Notes: generated by a model from the letters alone, not told the origin. Shown: positions 12,301 through 25,500, counted from the stretch's first letter. The stretch is DNA of 64,000 nt from Edaphochlamys debaryana (GCA_016858145.1 JAEHOE010000021.1:682001-746000), one strand, 5' to 3'. Made by a program: numbers and translations.

Positions 12301-14654
12301 ACTCCCTCGCCCACGCCACCGCCCACGCTGCCTCTCTATCGGGCGGCCCAACGCCCTCGGGCGTCTCCATCAGCGGTGTTTCCATCCAGGGCTTCCCCAC
12401 GCCGCCGCCACACCCGGAGCTGCTCACGGGCGAGGAGCCCAATGACGCCCACCACTTCCACCACGGCCGTACGCACGATGACTACATGAACTACCATCAC
12501 GCCAACGGCCACGCCGTACGGCACGCCGGCCAACCGCCGTCGCAGGCGGGCGCTGCGGCGGCGCCGTCGGCTGCGGCGCCTGGCACCGAGCCGCCGCAGC
12601 ACATGGCGGCGGCGCCGGCAGACGGGCGTACGGCGGCGGCGCCGGCGGCGGCGGCAGGATCTGGAATCCACGCGGAGCACTCTTTCCGCGGGGGCATGGC
12701 GAGTGGAGCGGGCGCTACAGCCGTTGCGGCTGGGGCTGCGGCGGCCGGGCCGGCGCCGACAGACGGCGCAGCGGCGGAGCGCGCCCGAAACGCGGCGGCG
12801 GAAGGGGCGGCGGCGGGTCTGGCGGCGGAGGGCTCTCTGGACTTCAAGCCTGGCGGCAGCCTGCGGCAGCGGGCCAGCGGCGGCAGCGGCGCCGCCGGCG
12901 ACGGCGCGGCGGCACGCGGCAGCGAGGCCGGGGGGTCCCACGCGGGGGTGGAGGCGGAGGGCAGCGAGGGAGCGACGCCCACTGCGCACCCCGCCACGCC
13001 TTCCCTCTGGGCAGAGTCCGAAGGCGACCGGGCGGATGGACCCGCTGCGGACGGGGAGGCGGAGGCGGAGACAGAGGAGGGCTCCGCCGCCGCAGGGTCC
13101 ACGCCCGCTCCTGGACAGCTTCACAGCGGATCCCGAGCCGCGTCCAGGGCGTCTCGGGCAGGCTCGCGGGCCTCCCAGTCTGCCGCCGCCGCCGCGGAGG
13201 AAGAGGAGGACGGAGGCGAAGGCGATGCGGACGAGGCGGCGGAGGCAGAGGCAGCCTCGGGGTCCAGTCGCGGCGCCGCCGGGCCTTTCGGCCAGGGCCA
13301 CACTGAGTCAGCCGCCGCCGCCGCTATGCCGGCCGCCTCCGAAACCGGGTCCGGCGGCGCCGCCGATGAGTACGACACGTACGGCGGCGGCGTGGATGAC
13401 GACGGCATGGTCGTCGCCGGCGACTTCGGCGTCACGGAGGACGGAGCCGAACCGTCGCGAGCCGCCGCCGCCGCCGGCCCTGGCGCCGCTGCCGCCGCCG
13501 CGCCGGCGGCGCCGCAGGGCCCGGTGCTGACGCCGGGCGCGGGGTACCGGGTGGTTACGTCCGTGACGGCTGTCGCTCGGGACCCGCGCGCGGCGGCGCG
13601 GGAGGCGGAGCAGCGGGAGCTCGAGGAGGCGCTGGAGCGTGGGGCCGACCACGAGGGAAAGCTCAAGGTAAGAAAGGCGGGCGGGCGGGCGGGCGGGCAC
13701 ATCGCCGGGCCGGAGTGGTACGATGCCCAAGCACGTTGCAACGCTTGGCCTAAGACCCTCACGTGGGCTCTCGCGACCTGCTCAAAGCTACTTGATCTCC
13801 ATTCCGCCCCTCCTTCATTTTACTCTCACTCGCTGCCATCATATGCTAATTGCTGAACCCATCCCTCTGTCCACCCCTCCCGCCCCACAGGCCGCCAACC
13901 GAGCCACCAAGGCGCTCGCACGCGCCGCTCCCGCCGCCCCTCCCCCGCCCTCCTCCCCGCCCGGCTACAGCAGCATGAGGGTCACGGAGGGCGCGCGCCC
14001 GGGCGACGGCGGCGGCGGCGGCGGCAGCGGGCTGGCGGTGGTGGCGGCGCCGGAGCTGGACGCTGTGGAGATGGACCGGATGAGTGCCGCCGCCAGGGCG
14101 CTGATGCAGCCCGCGCCGTCGGCCCTGGTGAGTGGGGCTTGGGTGGGCGGGGGGCGGGGGGCGGGGAAGGGGCGCAAGCGCAGGGTGTGGAGAGGGCAAG
14201 AGGGTGGGGGCGTGGAAAGGGCGAGCGGGTGTGCGCCTACTGGAGTTGTGGGGGTCCAAGGCCGTGGGGCGCTTTCTTGTGAGCGCCAGCCCCTCTCACG
14301 CGCGTTGCCTCCCCTCCGCACGCGCCGGGCCCCAAACGCAAGCATCGCCCGCACACGCGCCTGAGCCCCTGCCCACGAGCCGCACCTCTCTCCACTCCAC
14401 CCCACTCTCAACCCCATTACCCCCAACCCCATCCCGCCTCCCCGCCCCCACAGGCCAACCGCCTCAGCACCACCATGTCCCAGACCAGCCCCGCCTCCAC
14501 GCCCCGGTCCCCCGACCGCTCCCCCGGCCGATCGCCCGAGCGCCTGCCCCCCGCGCCCGCGCCCGCGCCCGCGCCCGGGTCGGCGGTGACGGTGCAGGCC
14601 GCCACTGCCACGGGCCGCGTGGCGCACATGCAGGACGTGTGGGCATCGCCCTAG
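9312..14654 (+). CDS. Large low-complexity protein of unknown function
   Basis: Exons: 9312-9340, 9515-13667, 13891-14127, 14454-14654, giving 1539 aa. The small first exon (ATG at 9312, donor gtaagg) is inferred because it joins in phase to the acceptor ending ctcaag at 9514 and extends the open frame. An alternative start is the ATG at 9549. The protein begins with an acidic patch (EDDEFEEG, YEDEDEGED). It then runs through Ala/Gly/Ser/Pro-rich disordered sequence with a few denser islands, such as RRYIRYSTDIFPELGL and WETITEPNRRMMQAIDNV, and a His-rich patch (AHHFHHGRTHDDYMNYHH). It ends with SP/SPDRSPGRSPER-type repeats. No catalytic domain, signal peptide or membrane segment was recognised. 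A scaffold or regulatory protein is possible but not shown. TGTAA at 15152-15156 may be its polyadenylation signal. Confidence 0.75.
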
Positions 14655-15129
14655 CCCTAGTGGGACTCCAAGTGGCGGTGCTTGGAGTTGGAGTGGTGCT
14701 GTTGCAGGTGACAGCGAGGGCAGACCACCGGGCAGGGCTTGTGGGCCTCGCTCTAGCCCTAGTGGGAGCGGGGTCAGGGGCGACTTTCAGTAGGGCAGCG
14801 AACCAGCACGTGTTATGGCATGTGTTTCACGAGGCAGCAACGCAAGCGGCCCACTCGCTTGGTATGTGTCTGGGCATGCGGTACCGGTAAGACGTGGCGT
14901 GATGTGCACGTGTGGGCGAAGCAACATGGGCCTTACGTGCATGGCGGCAGTCTGGGGTAGGGGATTTGGCTACCGTTGTGGAAAGGGAGTGCTGGTCGGG
15001 GCTCGGGTGGAAGGAGGATGCTGCGCGCTTGCTGAATGGCTTGCGGAGGGTATACTAGATAGATAGATGTTACAAGTGTTGACCAACCCGCACGCTCCGT
15101 TAGGGCCAGAGTCTGGTCACACCAAGGAC
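14655..15129. other. 3' UTR and LINE 3' end region
   Basis: No gene was found. A short (TAGA)n tract at about 15056-15067 is followed by sequence that on the minus strand forms the 3' tail of the adjacent retrotransposon. Confidence 0.4.
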
Positions 15130-16320
15130 TTAGATTCGACTCGCTCTCTGCTGTAAGACACGATGGAAAAAGCGCCCGAGAGCACGAGGACATTGCTGCC
15201 AAAAGGAGCCTATATCACCTCCATGAAAGCATAATCCAGACTCTTGCCGCATCCGCTCATAACCCTCACACTCGAACAACACATGAAGCTCATCCTCAAC
15301 ACCTTGATGGCATAATTTGCACACACGCTCAGACCGCTGCACTCGACTAGCATCACGGGAAACGGCCAAAGGCCAAGCACACACCCTAAACCTCGCCATT
15401 GCACGCATGTGCTCAAGGGGCACAGCAGATCGAAGATACCGCGCAGCTCCAGCAGCCATCATCCAAGCACTGTACCGGCACAACGTCACTCCTTCCCCGG
15501 TCCAAGTGCGGGGATCCGAGTGCTCCTGCGGCCCCGTCCATTCCGCCAACAAACGCTGTCGAAACGCATCCAAAACCCACTCAACATTGATCACATGAGC
15601 CGTGTACTGCAGATGAGGAGCCGCATCACCACCACCCGCCGGCCACTCGTACCCAAGAGCACCTAATACCTGAATCATCTTGTCAGCCCAACAATCTAAC
15701 TCCGGCCGCCCCTTAAACTTCAAGGCCAACCCTACATCAGCCACGAACGTGGTTCGATAAGCAGACCCAGGATCCTTCACTAACCGGTTCCAGAAACCAC
15801 ACGCCAACGATAACCAATAATACTGTAACGGAAGCTGCCCGCACTCACGAAACATCAGCCTCAACGGAGGCTTAGCCGCGCCCACACACGCCTTCAAGAA
15901 ATCAACCTGCACCCCCACCAAGTCGTCCTTGCACGCCCGCGAGAAGAGCGTTTCACGGCTCCGCCCCTCCAACAAGCGTGCAACACGATCCGGTCCCCAC
16001 AACTCAGCGCCATAAGACAACACAGCCGGGCGGTTGGATGAGGCACCAGATCTGTTGGTGGCGTGAGCGGTGGGCCGTGATGTGGCCGACGCCGCGTGCA
16101 GTGTGGTCCTTGATGGGCGCTCATGTGGGAGATGCATGCATGGTGTATTGAAGACGGCTAGTTGATTTTGTGTGATCAACATTCCCCCTGCGCCACGAGT
16201 GTGGCCAGTGGCGTGTTGGGTCATCGGGGGAGCAAGGTGTAGGCAGAGAAGCACTGTGCTGGGAGAGGAGGGACACCTCAAGCGGTTGAGTTGGACAGGA
16301 AGCCCGCGATTGGGTAACAC
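15130..16320 (-). mobile_element. 5'-truncated non-LTR retrotransposon (LINE), C-terminal RT region
   Basis: The minus strand has a single open frame of about 396 codons. From roughly residue 98 it matches the part downstream of the reverse transcriptase catalytic core in L1-like LINEs. VLSYGAELWG is the usual post-RT motif. Near the C-terminus CKLCHQGVEDELHVLFEC fits the CX2CX8HX4C zinc-binding pattern (zf-RVT). The RT catalytic motif, endonuclease and ORF1 are missing, as expected for 5' truncation during target-primed insertion. The first ~95 residues of the frame look unrelated, so the true element boundary is probably near 16,030. The short TAGA tract at about 15,060 may be the element's 3' tail. 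It is presumably non-autonomous and inactive. Confidence 0.8.
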
Positions 16321-19122
16321 GGGTGTCTGTCCTCCTCAGGACAGGGAAAAGGGCTGAGCCCCAAACCCCGCGAGGCCGGGCAGCACTGGGGCCGCGCAAT
16401 CAAGCATTACGCCCCACAGCGCACGGACCAAACCCACGCCGCCATAAGTTAGGGGCCTTCGCAACCCCGCAATGCCGGACTTAGCCGGTTGGGTTGGGCG
16501 CACATTCACATGCACCCTCCAGAAGTTAGAAAGAGTAGATGTCCGTCTCCAATCCGCTACTGCCCACACGCCACCCGCTACATCTCTCCCTCCGCCGCCG
16601 CCGCTGCTTTTGGGCGCTCAGCCCGGGTCCACGGCCGGCGGCCGCTCCAGCGCGGCCGGCCGGCTGAAGCCCAGCAGCTTCAGCAGGAGGAGGATGCGGA
16701 TCACGTTGGCAGCGGAGACGTTGCGGTTCTGACGGGGCGTGGGAAGGGGTGCGGGTTAGTCTAGCCAAGTCCACCCAAGCAGCCCTCCGCACACCAACGC
16801 CGCCAAGCCCCAACGGACCGTCCCCAATCTACCCACCCACCCGCACCTACCCAGGTTGTGAAGCAACTGTGTCTTGACGGCCACAGCGTGTGATCTTCAC
16901 ACGAGAATCCCACACGACAGGCCTGAGCCCCTTAGCAGTGGCGAGCCCCTTAGCGAGCCCCTTAGCAGTGGCGTGTGCTGATGCTAAGGTGTGCTGGTAT
17001 GGGAGGGCCATACCCAGACACTCAGAAACGGCGGTAGAATATTAAGGGGGGTTCTACGGGCCCAGCCCTAGCGACGGGGCGCGACGACCGAAAGTCTGTC
17101 ACGTTGCTTGGGTGTCGGTGTGCAGGTGGCACACCCAGTAGGTGGCGCTCTCGCTCAACCCCTCCCCTTCTGGAGGCGGTTCCTGCTGTAATCTTCGCAT
17201 CCTGAGCCCCACACGACGACATGAGTTCCGTTCCCTGCTTCTGGGCCACCCGAGTGAGCCCCCGCGCGCCCCCCGCCCGGCCATCGTTCAGCGACTTGCA
17301 GGGTGCCGTGCTGTCTCATTCGGTTCTCACCTCTCGGCGTTAACTTCAAGAACCTAGCGCCCTTACCTAGACTGCCAAGCCGAAGCGCAAGCGAGTACCG
17401 GTAGCAGCAGTCCAGACCGGTCATCCACGTTTAGGAATGACGCGTTACAGGGTTGCGGCCAGCGGGCAGCAGCTGCCGGCCCCGCACAAGGGGAAGAGAG
17501 TCAATTTCCCCCGACCCCAGGCGTGAGTTCCCCAAGGGATTGTCCAATACCAAGCCAGCCACCTACTCCAACCCATACAGCCACAGTCTCAACCCGAGTG
17601 GGCCAGCTTCAACAGAGCATCACAAGCACCGCAACCACGCCGAGTCAGAGGGAAGGCGGCTCGACATCCGCAGGGGGGGCACGTATAGACAACTGCGTCC
17701 CCTTTAGCTTGCACCTACGGTAGCAGGTCTCACCTCTACCCAGCCCAACAACCGGCAGGCCAGAACGGGGGCGCTGCAGCACCACCTCAAACCAAGCAGG
17801 GTCAGAATCAGGGTCAGAATCAGCGCCAGACCAGCTGAAGGCCAGCGGTGGCTAGCGCGGCAGCCCCACCTTCCACGGTACGTACGAGATGCAAGGTACA
17901 CGAGGCCAACAACCGGGGGGCCAGCCCGGGAGCGCTGCACGTAGCCCCGCCTCAATACAAGTACAACGGTACCGGACCGATACGACGGCAAAATGACCAG
18001 GCCAGCGGTGGAGCCACCGGAGGGGCGCTGCAGCCCCACCCATCACGGTACGCGATACAGTCAACAACTCGATTGGGCAAGTAGGGATGACCCCAGGACT
18101 GAACGGACATAGGAATCGGCCTCAACAGCAGCTTTGCTGAGACCCGAGCGCCGCCACAGGGGCTCTACAGCACCAAACCGAACAAAGCAGTGGCACCCCT
18201 CTGCAGGGTCCAGACGGGTCACACATGCCCAAAACAAGCCACCCACCAACACTACAGACGGGAACCGGGGGGGGCGCGCTGCAGCGCCACCAACCGCGGC
18301 ACGAGATGATAAGTGCTCAACCATGCTCAACCATGACCCCTGAATGTGCATCAACATCCAAACCATACCTGCACCGCACGAGCTGAGTCATGGTACAACA
18401 ATTGAAGGTACAGCCGCAACCTGGGGTCGCCCAACTTCTATGCACACTTCCCACTTTTAAGCACACGGGCCATGCCAAGCGCCCAGCATCCAAGCAAGGA
18501 CCCGCCGCAGGTCGCCCACACCCAGCCAATAGCATGCACCACTGCACTCCGAGTCCAAACAACGGATCCATCTCCGTACTGTGATGTCAGAACTCTCGAT
18601 TCAGGCCCAAGCACGGTCACCAGTTTGTCGCAAAGAACCCCTCAGCACTGTCAGGTCAGGCCTAACTTAGGCCGTTGAGCCACGTTGAACGTGGGCCGGT
18701 GCCCCCAATGCACCACCAGCCAAACAGCTCACACCTGACCGAAACACATAGGCCATTCCAGGCGCCCCACTTCTTCATGTGCATACATCTGCCCCTTGCT
18801 TGCGTGCTGCCCTTCCCTTGAGCGTTGCAACCTAATCTCGTGGTTGCGGCTATGTATGAATGGCCTAGCAGTACCTATTGCTATTCAGTGCACAGCAATT
18901 CCCAGCACCTCTGCTTCAAGTACCATACAGCGCCATTACACGCAGGCCCACGAAGAGCCTCGGCTGACGAAGCCACGCCGCAACCCCACACCATCCTCCC
19001 CACCCCACGCTAAGGGCAGACTCCCGCGGCAGCTAGCGCTCATCAGAGCTGCGCCGCACGCGCGCGCCCTCACTACCAAACCCCCGCGCTTCACCACGGC
19101 ACCGGCGGCGCTGCTCTCGCGC
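16321..19122. other. Repeat-rich region without a clear gene
   Basis: No supported gene. Minus-strand sequence at 16330-16480 encodes RRPLTYGGVGLVRALWG, possibly another LINE fragment. Short direct repeats (gagccccttag) occur at about 16925-16970. From roughly 17690 to 18310 a diverged block repeats gcgctgcag(c)cccacc and cacggtacg motifs at irregular spacing. The rest is unremarkable. Confidence 0.4.
16618..16731 (-). other. Possible orphan terminal exon
   Basis: On the minus strand an acceptor-like cccgtcag precedes an open stretch beginning NRNVSAANVIRILLLLKLLG and ending VDPG before TGA. The amphipathic helix looks protein-like, but no partner exon with matching phase was found upstream. 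It may be a relic or chance. Confidence 0.2.
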
Positions 19123-22100
19123 TCAGCGCCCACTGCAGCAGCTGCAGTACCGCCTCCCGTCCGCCCCCGCCGGCCCCAGCGGCAGCTCCGCCTCGCCATC
19201 CCCGCTGACATTAACACATGCAAAACTCCCACACACCGGCAGCACCGCCATGGCTTGCTCCGGGCTGGGCAGGCCGCCCGCCGGGGCCCTGTCTTGGCCG
19301 CTCCGCAGCGCGTACCGGCGCAGCCAGGCCAGCTCGGCCGCGGCCTGGGCGCCGCCCCGCTCCCATTTGGCCAGGAGCGACGCAAGCTGCTGCGCTACCT
19401 CCGCTGCCCTCGGCTCCAAGTTCTTCCGCAGCCCGGTCGCAATGCTCGCGAGCGTGCTGGATCGCCAGAGCTTGACGTGATGAGCTTTAGAGGGCCGCTT
19501 GCTGGCGCCCTGCCGGGCCGCCGCGCGAACGGCCTCGGGCGCCGCTGCCACCAGCGCGGCGCAAGCGCTGAGCACCTGCTGGGCGAAGGCCAGGGCCTCC
19601 GGCTTCACGCAGGTTTGCGTCGGAGGCACCCAGCGCTGCAGGAGGCCTAGCAGCGGCCATAGCATGGCCGCTGTGGCCTCTGCCAGGCCCCGCTGCAAGA
19701 GGCCGTGGGCGCGGCCCGCAGCGGTTGATGCCCCAGCGGATGGCTCGGGTCCCGATCCCGACCCTGCGCCCGCCGCAGCCCCGCGTGTTGGCCCCGTGGG
19801 CCCAGCCCGATCGGCCGCATGATGCTCGGCCATGTACGGCAGCAGGCGGGCCCATGCGAGCGGTACGCTGCCGTATGCCGTGAGTAGGGTCAGCCACGTG
19901 GAGGCGCTGTCGGGGGACCGCAGCACTGGTGGACCCGGCCGCGTCCCCAGCGCCTCGATCGCCCAGAGAGCCGTGAGGCGCGCGAGCCTTGGCACGCACT
20001 CGGCCGCCGCACGCACCAGCATCAGCGCGTGCTGCTGGCGCGCGGCCCCCGTCATGGGCAGGCCTAGGTCGCCACCGCCGTGATCGGGCCGCAGATCACA
20101 CAGCGAGGCGCAGAGCTGCAGTACGACCTGCGCTCGCTCGCCCTCGACTGCACCGTAGCGGTCCAGATCTCGCTCCATGCAGGCGAGGAGCTTTCCCATG
20201 CTGGTGACGAGGGCCGCGGCCTGGGCCGGCTCGCCGTAGGCCAGCAGGCGTCCGATCAGGACGTGGCCGGTGTCGCGCTCGGCGCCGAGCAGCTCGGCCA
20301 GGAGGGCGGCCTCGAGGCCGAGCACGTCCTGCCCCGCACGGCGCAGCAGGCGCTCCAGGCTGCCCAGCACGCCGCCGGTTAGAGCCGCCGCCAGCGGGGC
20401 CAGCGGCCAGCGAGGCGTCGCGCCTTCAGGGGAGCACAAGGCGGGCAGCAGTGAGGAAGAAGGGCCACACCGTGGCTTTCCTAGGAACAGAAGCTGCAAC
20501 TCTTGCCCTTTCCTTGCCTGCCCAGTTAAGCTCTCATACGCCCCCAAGCCCGAAGGCCGGTCTCAGTAACCGCTAGCATGCTACTGCGCCCTACTTCGCC
20601 CCCCATTCCCTGCTGAGGGTGGGACCCACTCACCCCCGGTCGGGGCAGGGCCTGCCTCCACCAGGGGCGCGTACAGGTCTGCCATGTCGCTGAGGCAGGC
20701 TGGCGGGCACGCCTCCCGGCGCAGCAGAGTCCGACTGGCAACCGCCAGCAGCCGCCACCGCTCCACCGATGCCGCCAGCGCGCCGCCGTCCCGGGGCCCG
20801 TTGCGGTGCCAGCGGGCTATCAGCTGGTCGACCGAGGCCTGAGCCTCGGTGAAGAGACTGACGGAGTAGTGATGTAGCGAGATGACTGGCTGCAGCGACC
20901 GCCAAGCGTTGCCGCCGCCGCGGGATTGGCTGGGAGCGCCGCCGGCAGCCGCCGGGTCCGCGCGGGGCTGCACCGCCCAGCGGCACAGGCGCAGCAGCAG
21001 GCGGGCCGCGTGGTGGGGCGGGAGCCAGGGTGGGGAGGCCTCCGAGAGGCAGCTGAGCATGCACGCCGGGACGTCGGGGTGCACGATGCGCCTGGAGTCA
21101 AGCGAGCAGGGGCACACAGTTGGAGAAGACAATGGCAAGTGGCCTGTCAGGTAGTGCGGGGACGCTGGGCTTGACGCAGCCCGCACGCCCGACGGGGGCG
21201 GGGGCATGCAGATTGTGCAAATATCTTGGGGCTTGACCCATCCCACACGCCTGATCAGTAGCGCCGACCTACGCTGCTGCTGCTGCTGCTGCACACGCCT
21301 GATGGCTCACCTGCCCGCGGCCTGCCAGGTAGTACGGGACTTGCCCCAGCCCGCACGCACAAGTAATCTGATCCGCGATGCTCGCGGCAGCCAACGCGTG
21401 ATGGCTCACCTGCCGTCCGTGTACCGCAGGTCGGGCGCCTTGCCGTCGACCAGCCGAGCCCCGAGGATGGGGAGCGTATCCAGCAGGTAGAACGCCGTCC
21501 GCCAGGCACAGCTCTACCAGCCCCGCCGAGAGCCCCAGGAGCTGGACGCTGGGGGCCGACAGGAGCGCCGTCAGCTTGGCGGCCATGGTGGGACCGCCCA
21601 GTTCCGGCGCCTCGCTGACCGCGGCCCTCAGCGCGAGCAGTTTGACGTGTGAGCCCACGAAACACTGAAGCGGGATCCGCTCCGCCGGCACAGAGGGTTG
21701 GTCGTCCGGAGGCTCGCGGCCGGCGGCGTTGTGCTCCGCTGCGTCCGCCGCGTCCACCGCCGCCCAGAATCCCGCAACGCTGGTGGCAGTCAGAGTGGCC
21801 GTAGCGAGGTGCTCCAGCACATGGCTGGACGCCATGGCCCCAATGAACTCTCCAACGAGGACATTCGCCGAGATCTGGAGGCGCCGCTGCTCGGCATTGC
21901 ATTGCGGCGGCGGCAAGACCTGACCCACGTGCTCGGCGGCCACGCATAGCGCGTGAACGAAGTTCCCAATTACGCCGGCCGCCTCCAGGTGGTAAGAAAT
22001 TGCAGAGCCCACACTGCGCCGGTGCGACATCTGGTGATCTTGCGCCGGTGGATCTACCGGGTCGCCTCCGGCCGCCGGGCCGCCGGCTCGGTTGGCGCGC

Positions 22101-22480
22101 ACGTGGTGCGAGCTCTTCCAGACAACATTGCCGATGCGGTATAGCATGCGTGCTGCGCTCTGCAGCGTGTCCATTCGAAAGAGCGTGCGCAGAAAGGCGA
22201 GCGCGGGGGCTGAGGGCAGCGTGCCCGCCGAGACCGCCCCGGCGAGCAGCTGTGTGACAATTTCCATGGCGGCCGTGGCAACGTGCAGGGCTCCAATGGA
22301 AAGGTGTAAACCTGGCGGCTCTTCGAGGAAGAGCGCGTCAAACCCTCGTAAGCCGAACGCCGGGCAACGCAGGATGGCAGAGGCGAACGCGCCGTCCGCC
22401 AGCACTTCTGCCGCTCCGGGATCGAACCCCCACCTGCTCTCCACTCTACCGCTCCTTACATTGAAACTACTCCACCCCCT
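19123..22480 (-). pseudogene. Decayed MYND-finger family gene fragment
   Basis: Exons: about 22480-21410, 21091-20634, 20423-19123. The helical, Ala/Leu-rich protein ends in CGSFACVNVSG and RRYCSCCSGR. This resembles the first half of a MYND zinc finger as placed at the C-terminus of a large volvocine family. A stop follows immediately, so the second zinc-binding half is missing. In exon 1 the frame LVELCLADG must shift by one base near 21,500 to continue as AFYLLDTLPILGARLVDGK, which then splices correctly to RRIVHPDVP. No in-frame ATG or promoter space exists at the 5' side, where only ~50 bp separate it from the CotH stop. The frameshift, missing start and half finger argue for a pseudogene. 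A sequencing error could explain only the frameshift. Confidence 0.7.
22456..22460 (-). terminator. TGTAA polyadenylation-type signal
   Basis: TGTAA on the minus strand lies 73 bp after the CotH stop codon and is followed by the MYND fragment. It is the typical signal in volvocine genes; the short 3' UTR it implies is unusual. Confidence 0.4.
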
Positions 22481-22532
22481 CTCGTCCCCCTCCCTTCCAA
22501 AGGGAGTCCCCTCCCAGCCCTTGCCTTGCCTT

Positions 22533-25500
22533 TCACCCCAGCAGCCCCCGAAACAGCCGCATCCCGGGCACTGCCCCCGCCCCCGCCCCAGCCCCCAGGG
22601 CCATCCCCATCCCCGCCACACCCGCAGCCCCGCCCCCGGGCGTCTCCGCGTTGGTCGCCGATTTGGGCCAACCGGGGGTGACGCCCATGCCCCCCCGGCC
22701 AGCGTCCGCCAGGGCGGCGTCCATCCACCGCAGCCGCCCGGTCAGCCAGTCGCGCAGCTCGGTGACGTACCTGCGGTTGGCGGTTGGAGGTTACGGTTAC
22801 GTAAACAGTTACAGTCACGGATATTTACGAAGCGGAGCGTTTGGCTTGATAATTGCAATCGGCCTGAGGCGCACCCGTTGACACGCATGATTACCATGTG
22901 CCCTCTCTTTACCACCCACCAGGTCCATTGCTCGGAGTTGGATGCAAAGAAAGGGGCGGCCGCAAAGACGGAAGACCAGCGACTGCGGAAGGGCGTGTGT
23001 GAAGGGGGGGGCGGGGCGTTAGGGGAGAGGCGCATGAGGGCGGAAAAGGCAAGGGGACGGACGGATAGGAAGACGACAGGGTCCATGCCTGCCTGGGCGC
23101 CTTTCGCCCCTCCGCCCCGCGGCCCCCCGGGGTGTGTGCGTCAAGCCCGCTCACTCGTAGTTGCGAAGGGCCGCCGCACGGATCAGGGACACCTGCCGTG
23201 CGGGTCGTCATGATATAGGTTGGGGTTAGTAGGGTCGGGGTTGCGATTGGGGCTGGGTGTAGAATGGCTTGGGCCGTCACGACATCTCAATGGCCCTCCC
23301 AACGCCTCGATGATCCTCTAGGACCATTGCCAGGCCCCGCCCAGGCCCCGCCCAGGCCCCGCCCAGGCCCCGCCCAGGCCCCGCCCAGGCCCCGCCCAGG
23401 CCCGCCCCAACCTGGGCGTCCAGCATGCCCTTCACAACGGAGTCGGACAGCGCTCCGCCGCGCAGCGTCGCCCAGCGGTTGGCCACGGCCGAACGGAAGG
23501 AAGCGTCCTGGGTTGGGGGGGGGGTTGAGGGGGTGGTAGGGCTTGGACGGAAACACTTGAGTTTGGAGGGGTTGGAGGGTGTTAGGGGCAGTCAACCAAG
23601 CGGCATTGGCATGAACCCTCACCGCCGCAACGATCCCCAACCATCAGCCCCAAGCAACCGCCCCTATGAAGCCGGCGACCAACCACCCAACCACCCAACC
23701 AACCGCCACCCACCCTCCAGGCCGACCGGTAGTACTGCGACAGGCCGTCCAGGGGGTCAGCCACACACCTGACAGGGGGGGGGGCAAGGGGGGAGGGGGT
23801 GCTGAGAGCCTGAGACAGGGGCGGTTAAGCAAGGGCAGTGAGAGGGCCAGGCTGAGGGCAGGTCAAGGGAGACCTAACGGCGGCAGTGTCATCCTCTGAT
23901 CCCCCCCTCCTCGTCGGCTCCATGACACCCGCCCTGTTCCACCCCCTACCCCCTACCCCCTTCGCATGAGCGCCCCCCCTCCCCCCCGTAAGCCCTTATG
24001 GCATGCACCCTGCCCCCAACGCCCCCCCAATAGGCACCTGCGCGGCTCGTCGCAGATGTTGAAGCGCCACCCCTCGGGGCTGATGCCGCTGCCGCCGCTG
24101 CTGCCGGTGCTGACGCCGCCACTGGGGGTGGGGGGTGGGGTTCAGGGTGAGGGGGCATGGGGTTGAGGGTAACAAGCGGGGATGGGGGAAGGGGCCAGGA
24201 CGCGTGCAGACGAGAGTCAGGGCGAAGACTGGCGCACCCGCGACCCCCGTTCCTAACCCCCGCCAGCCCCCCGCCACCCCGCACACCCACCCTCCCCTTC
24301 CCACCAACCCCCCTCCCACACGCTCTGTCTCAACCTCCTTCCCTACCCCAAACACCCAGCCCCACGCCAGCCCGCGCACCCGACCTTCAATTCCCACCAA
24401 CCCCCCTCGCACGCGCTCTGTCTCATACCCCTTCTAGGTCCCCTCTCTATCTACCCCCCTTCCCTACCCCAGGCCTCCCGTGCACCCACCGGTCGAATCC
24501 TGTCACCGGGTAGCCGCAGCACACGCCGAAGGCCTCATTGTAGTCCTGGGGGGGAGGGGGAGGAGGGGAGGAGGGAGAACGAGAGGGCATGGGTGGATGG
24601 ACGGGGCATGTGCGCTGCGCGCCTTCCCTCCCGTCTCCCCGCCCTTCCCTTCCCCCCGCCCCCCCGCCCGTGCACTGCGCTTCTCCCTGTCCAGTAACCT
24701 TTGTGCCTCACCGAGGGGGGCCCGAAGGGCACCCTTGGCCTTGGCCTTACCCCCTTCATCCCCCTGCCCCTCCCCCCACCCTCCGTCCTCCCTTCCCCTC
24801 CCTCCCGTGTGCCTCACCCAGGGGGGCCCGAAGGCCAGGAGCGAGCCCACGTTCTTGTACAGGTACACGCTGCCCCGGTAGCCGTCCTGGGGAGGGGGAC
24901 AGAGGGGGGACCGCGCCGAGTGAGGAGGGGGGTTGAGCGTTACACGCGCTGTGACGTGCTGGAGCGTGCTGCGTGCAGCTTGCGTGCGAAGGAGCCAAGC
25001 GAGGGAGCACAGGGCTCGACTGCCGTGAAGTGACGTGGCAGGCTACGGCCCCAGAGCCGCCTTCCGGCCCGTGCCCCTCTCCCTCTATCGTTGTTTACGG
25101 TATCCTTCAACCGCCTCGCTCCCGCCTCCTCCTGCCCCCCCACCGGATTCTTGTACAGCTCCGTTGCCAGCATGTAGTCCACGAAGGAGCCGAACTGGGG
25201 TGAGGGGGGGGAGGGGAGAAAAGGGGGCCCTTCAGGGTGACAAGCACCCTCCCTACCGCTCCGATAGACACACGCATTTCCCCCCCTCTTCCCCCCCTGC
25301 CCCCCGTCAAAGATTTACCCCCTGTCCCTTCCCCCCCCCCCCCCCCACACACCTCCACATAGTCCTGCCAGCGGCCGCTGCCCGCCGCTGGGCCGGAGGC
25401 GGACCCCACCGCCGCCGCAGCGGTGCCGCCGGAGGCACCGGAGGGGTACCCAGCGTTCAGGCCCTGAAGGGGGGCGGAGGGGAGGGCAACAGCGCACGGT

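Noticed and set aside
17690..18310. CRISPR-like or regular tandem array
   Set aside because: The repeats are irregular in spacing and diverged, and the genome is eukaryotic.
18061..18366. Minus-strand frame of about 100 codons in the repeat region
   Set aside because: No splice partners, no homology and repeated low-information composition.
22415..22470. tRNA-like B box (ggttcgatccc) on the minus strand
   Set aside because: The T-stem does not pair, no cloverleaf forms, and the bases are codons of the MYND-family frame.
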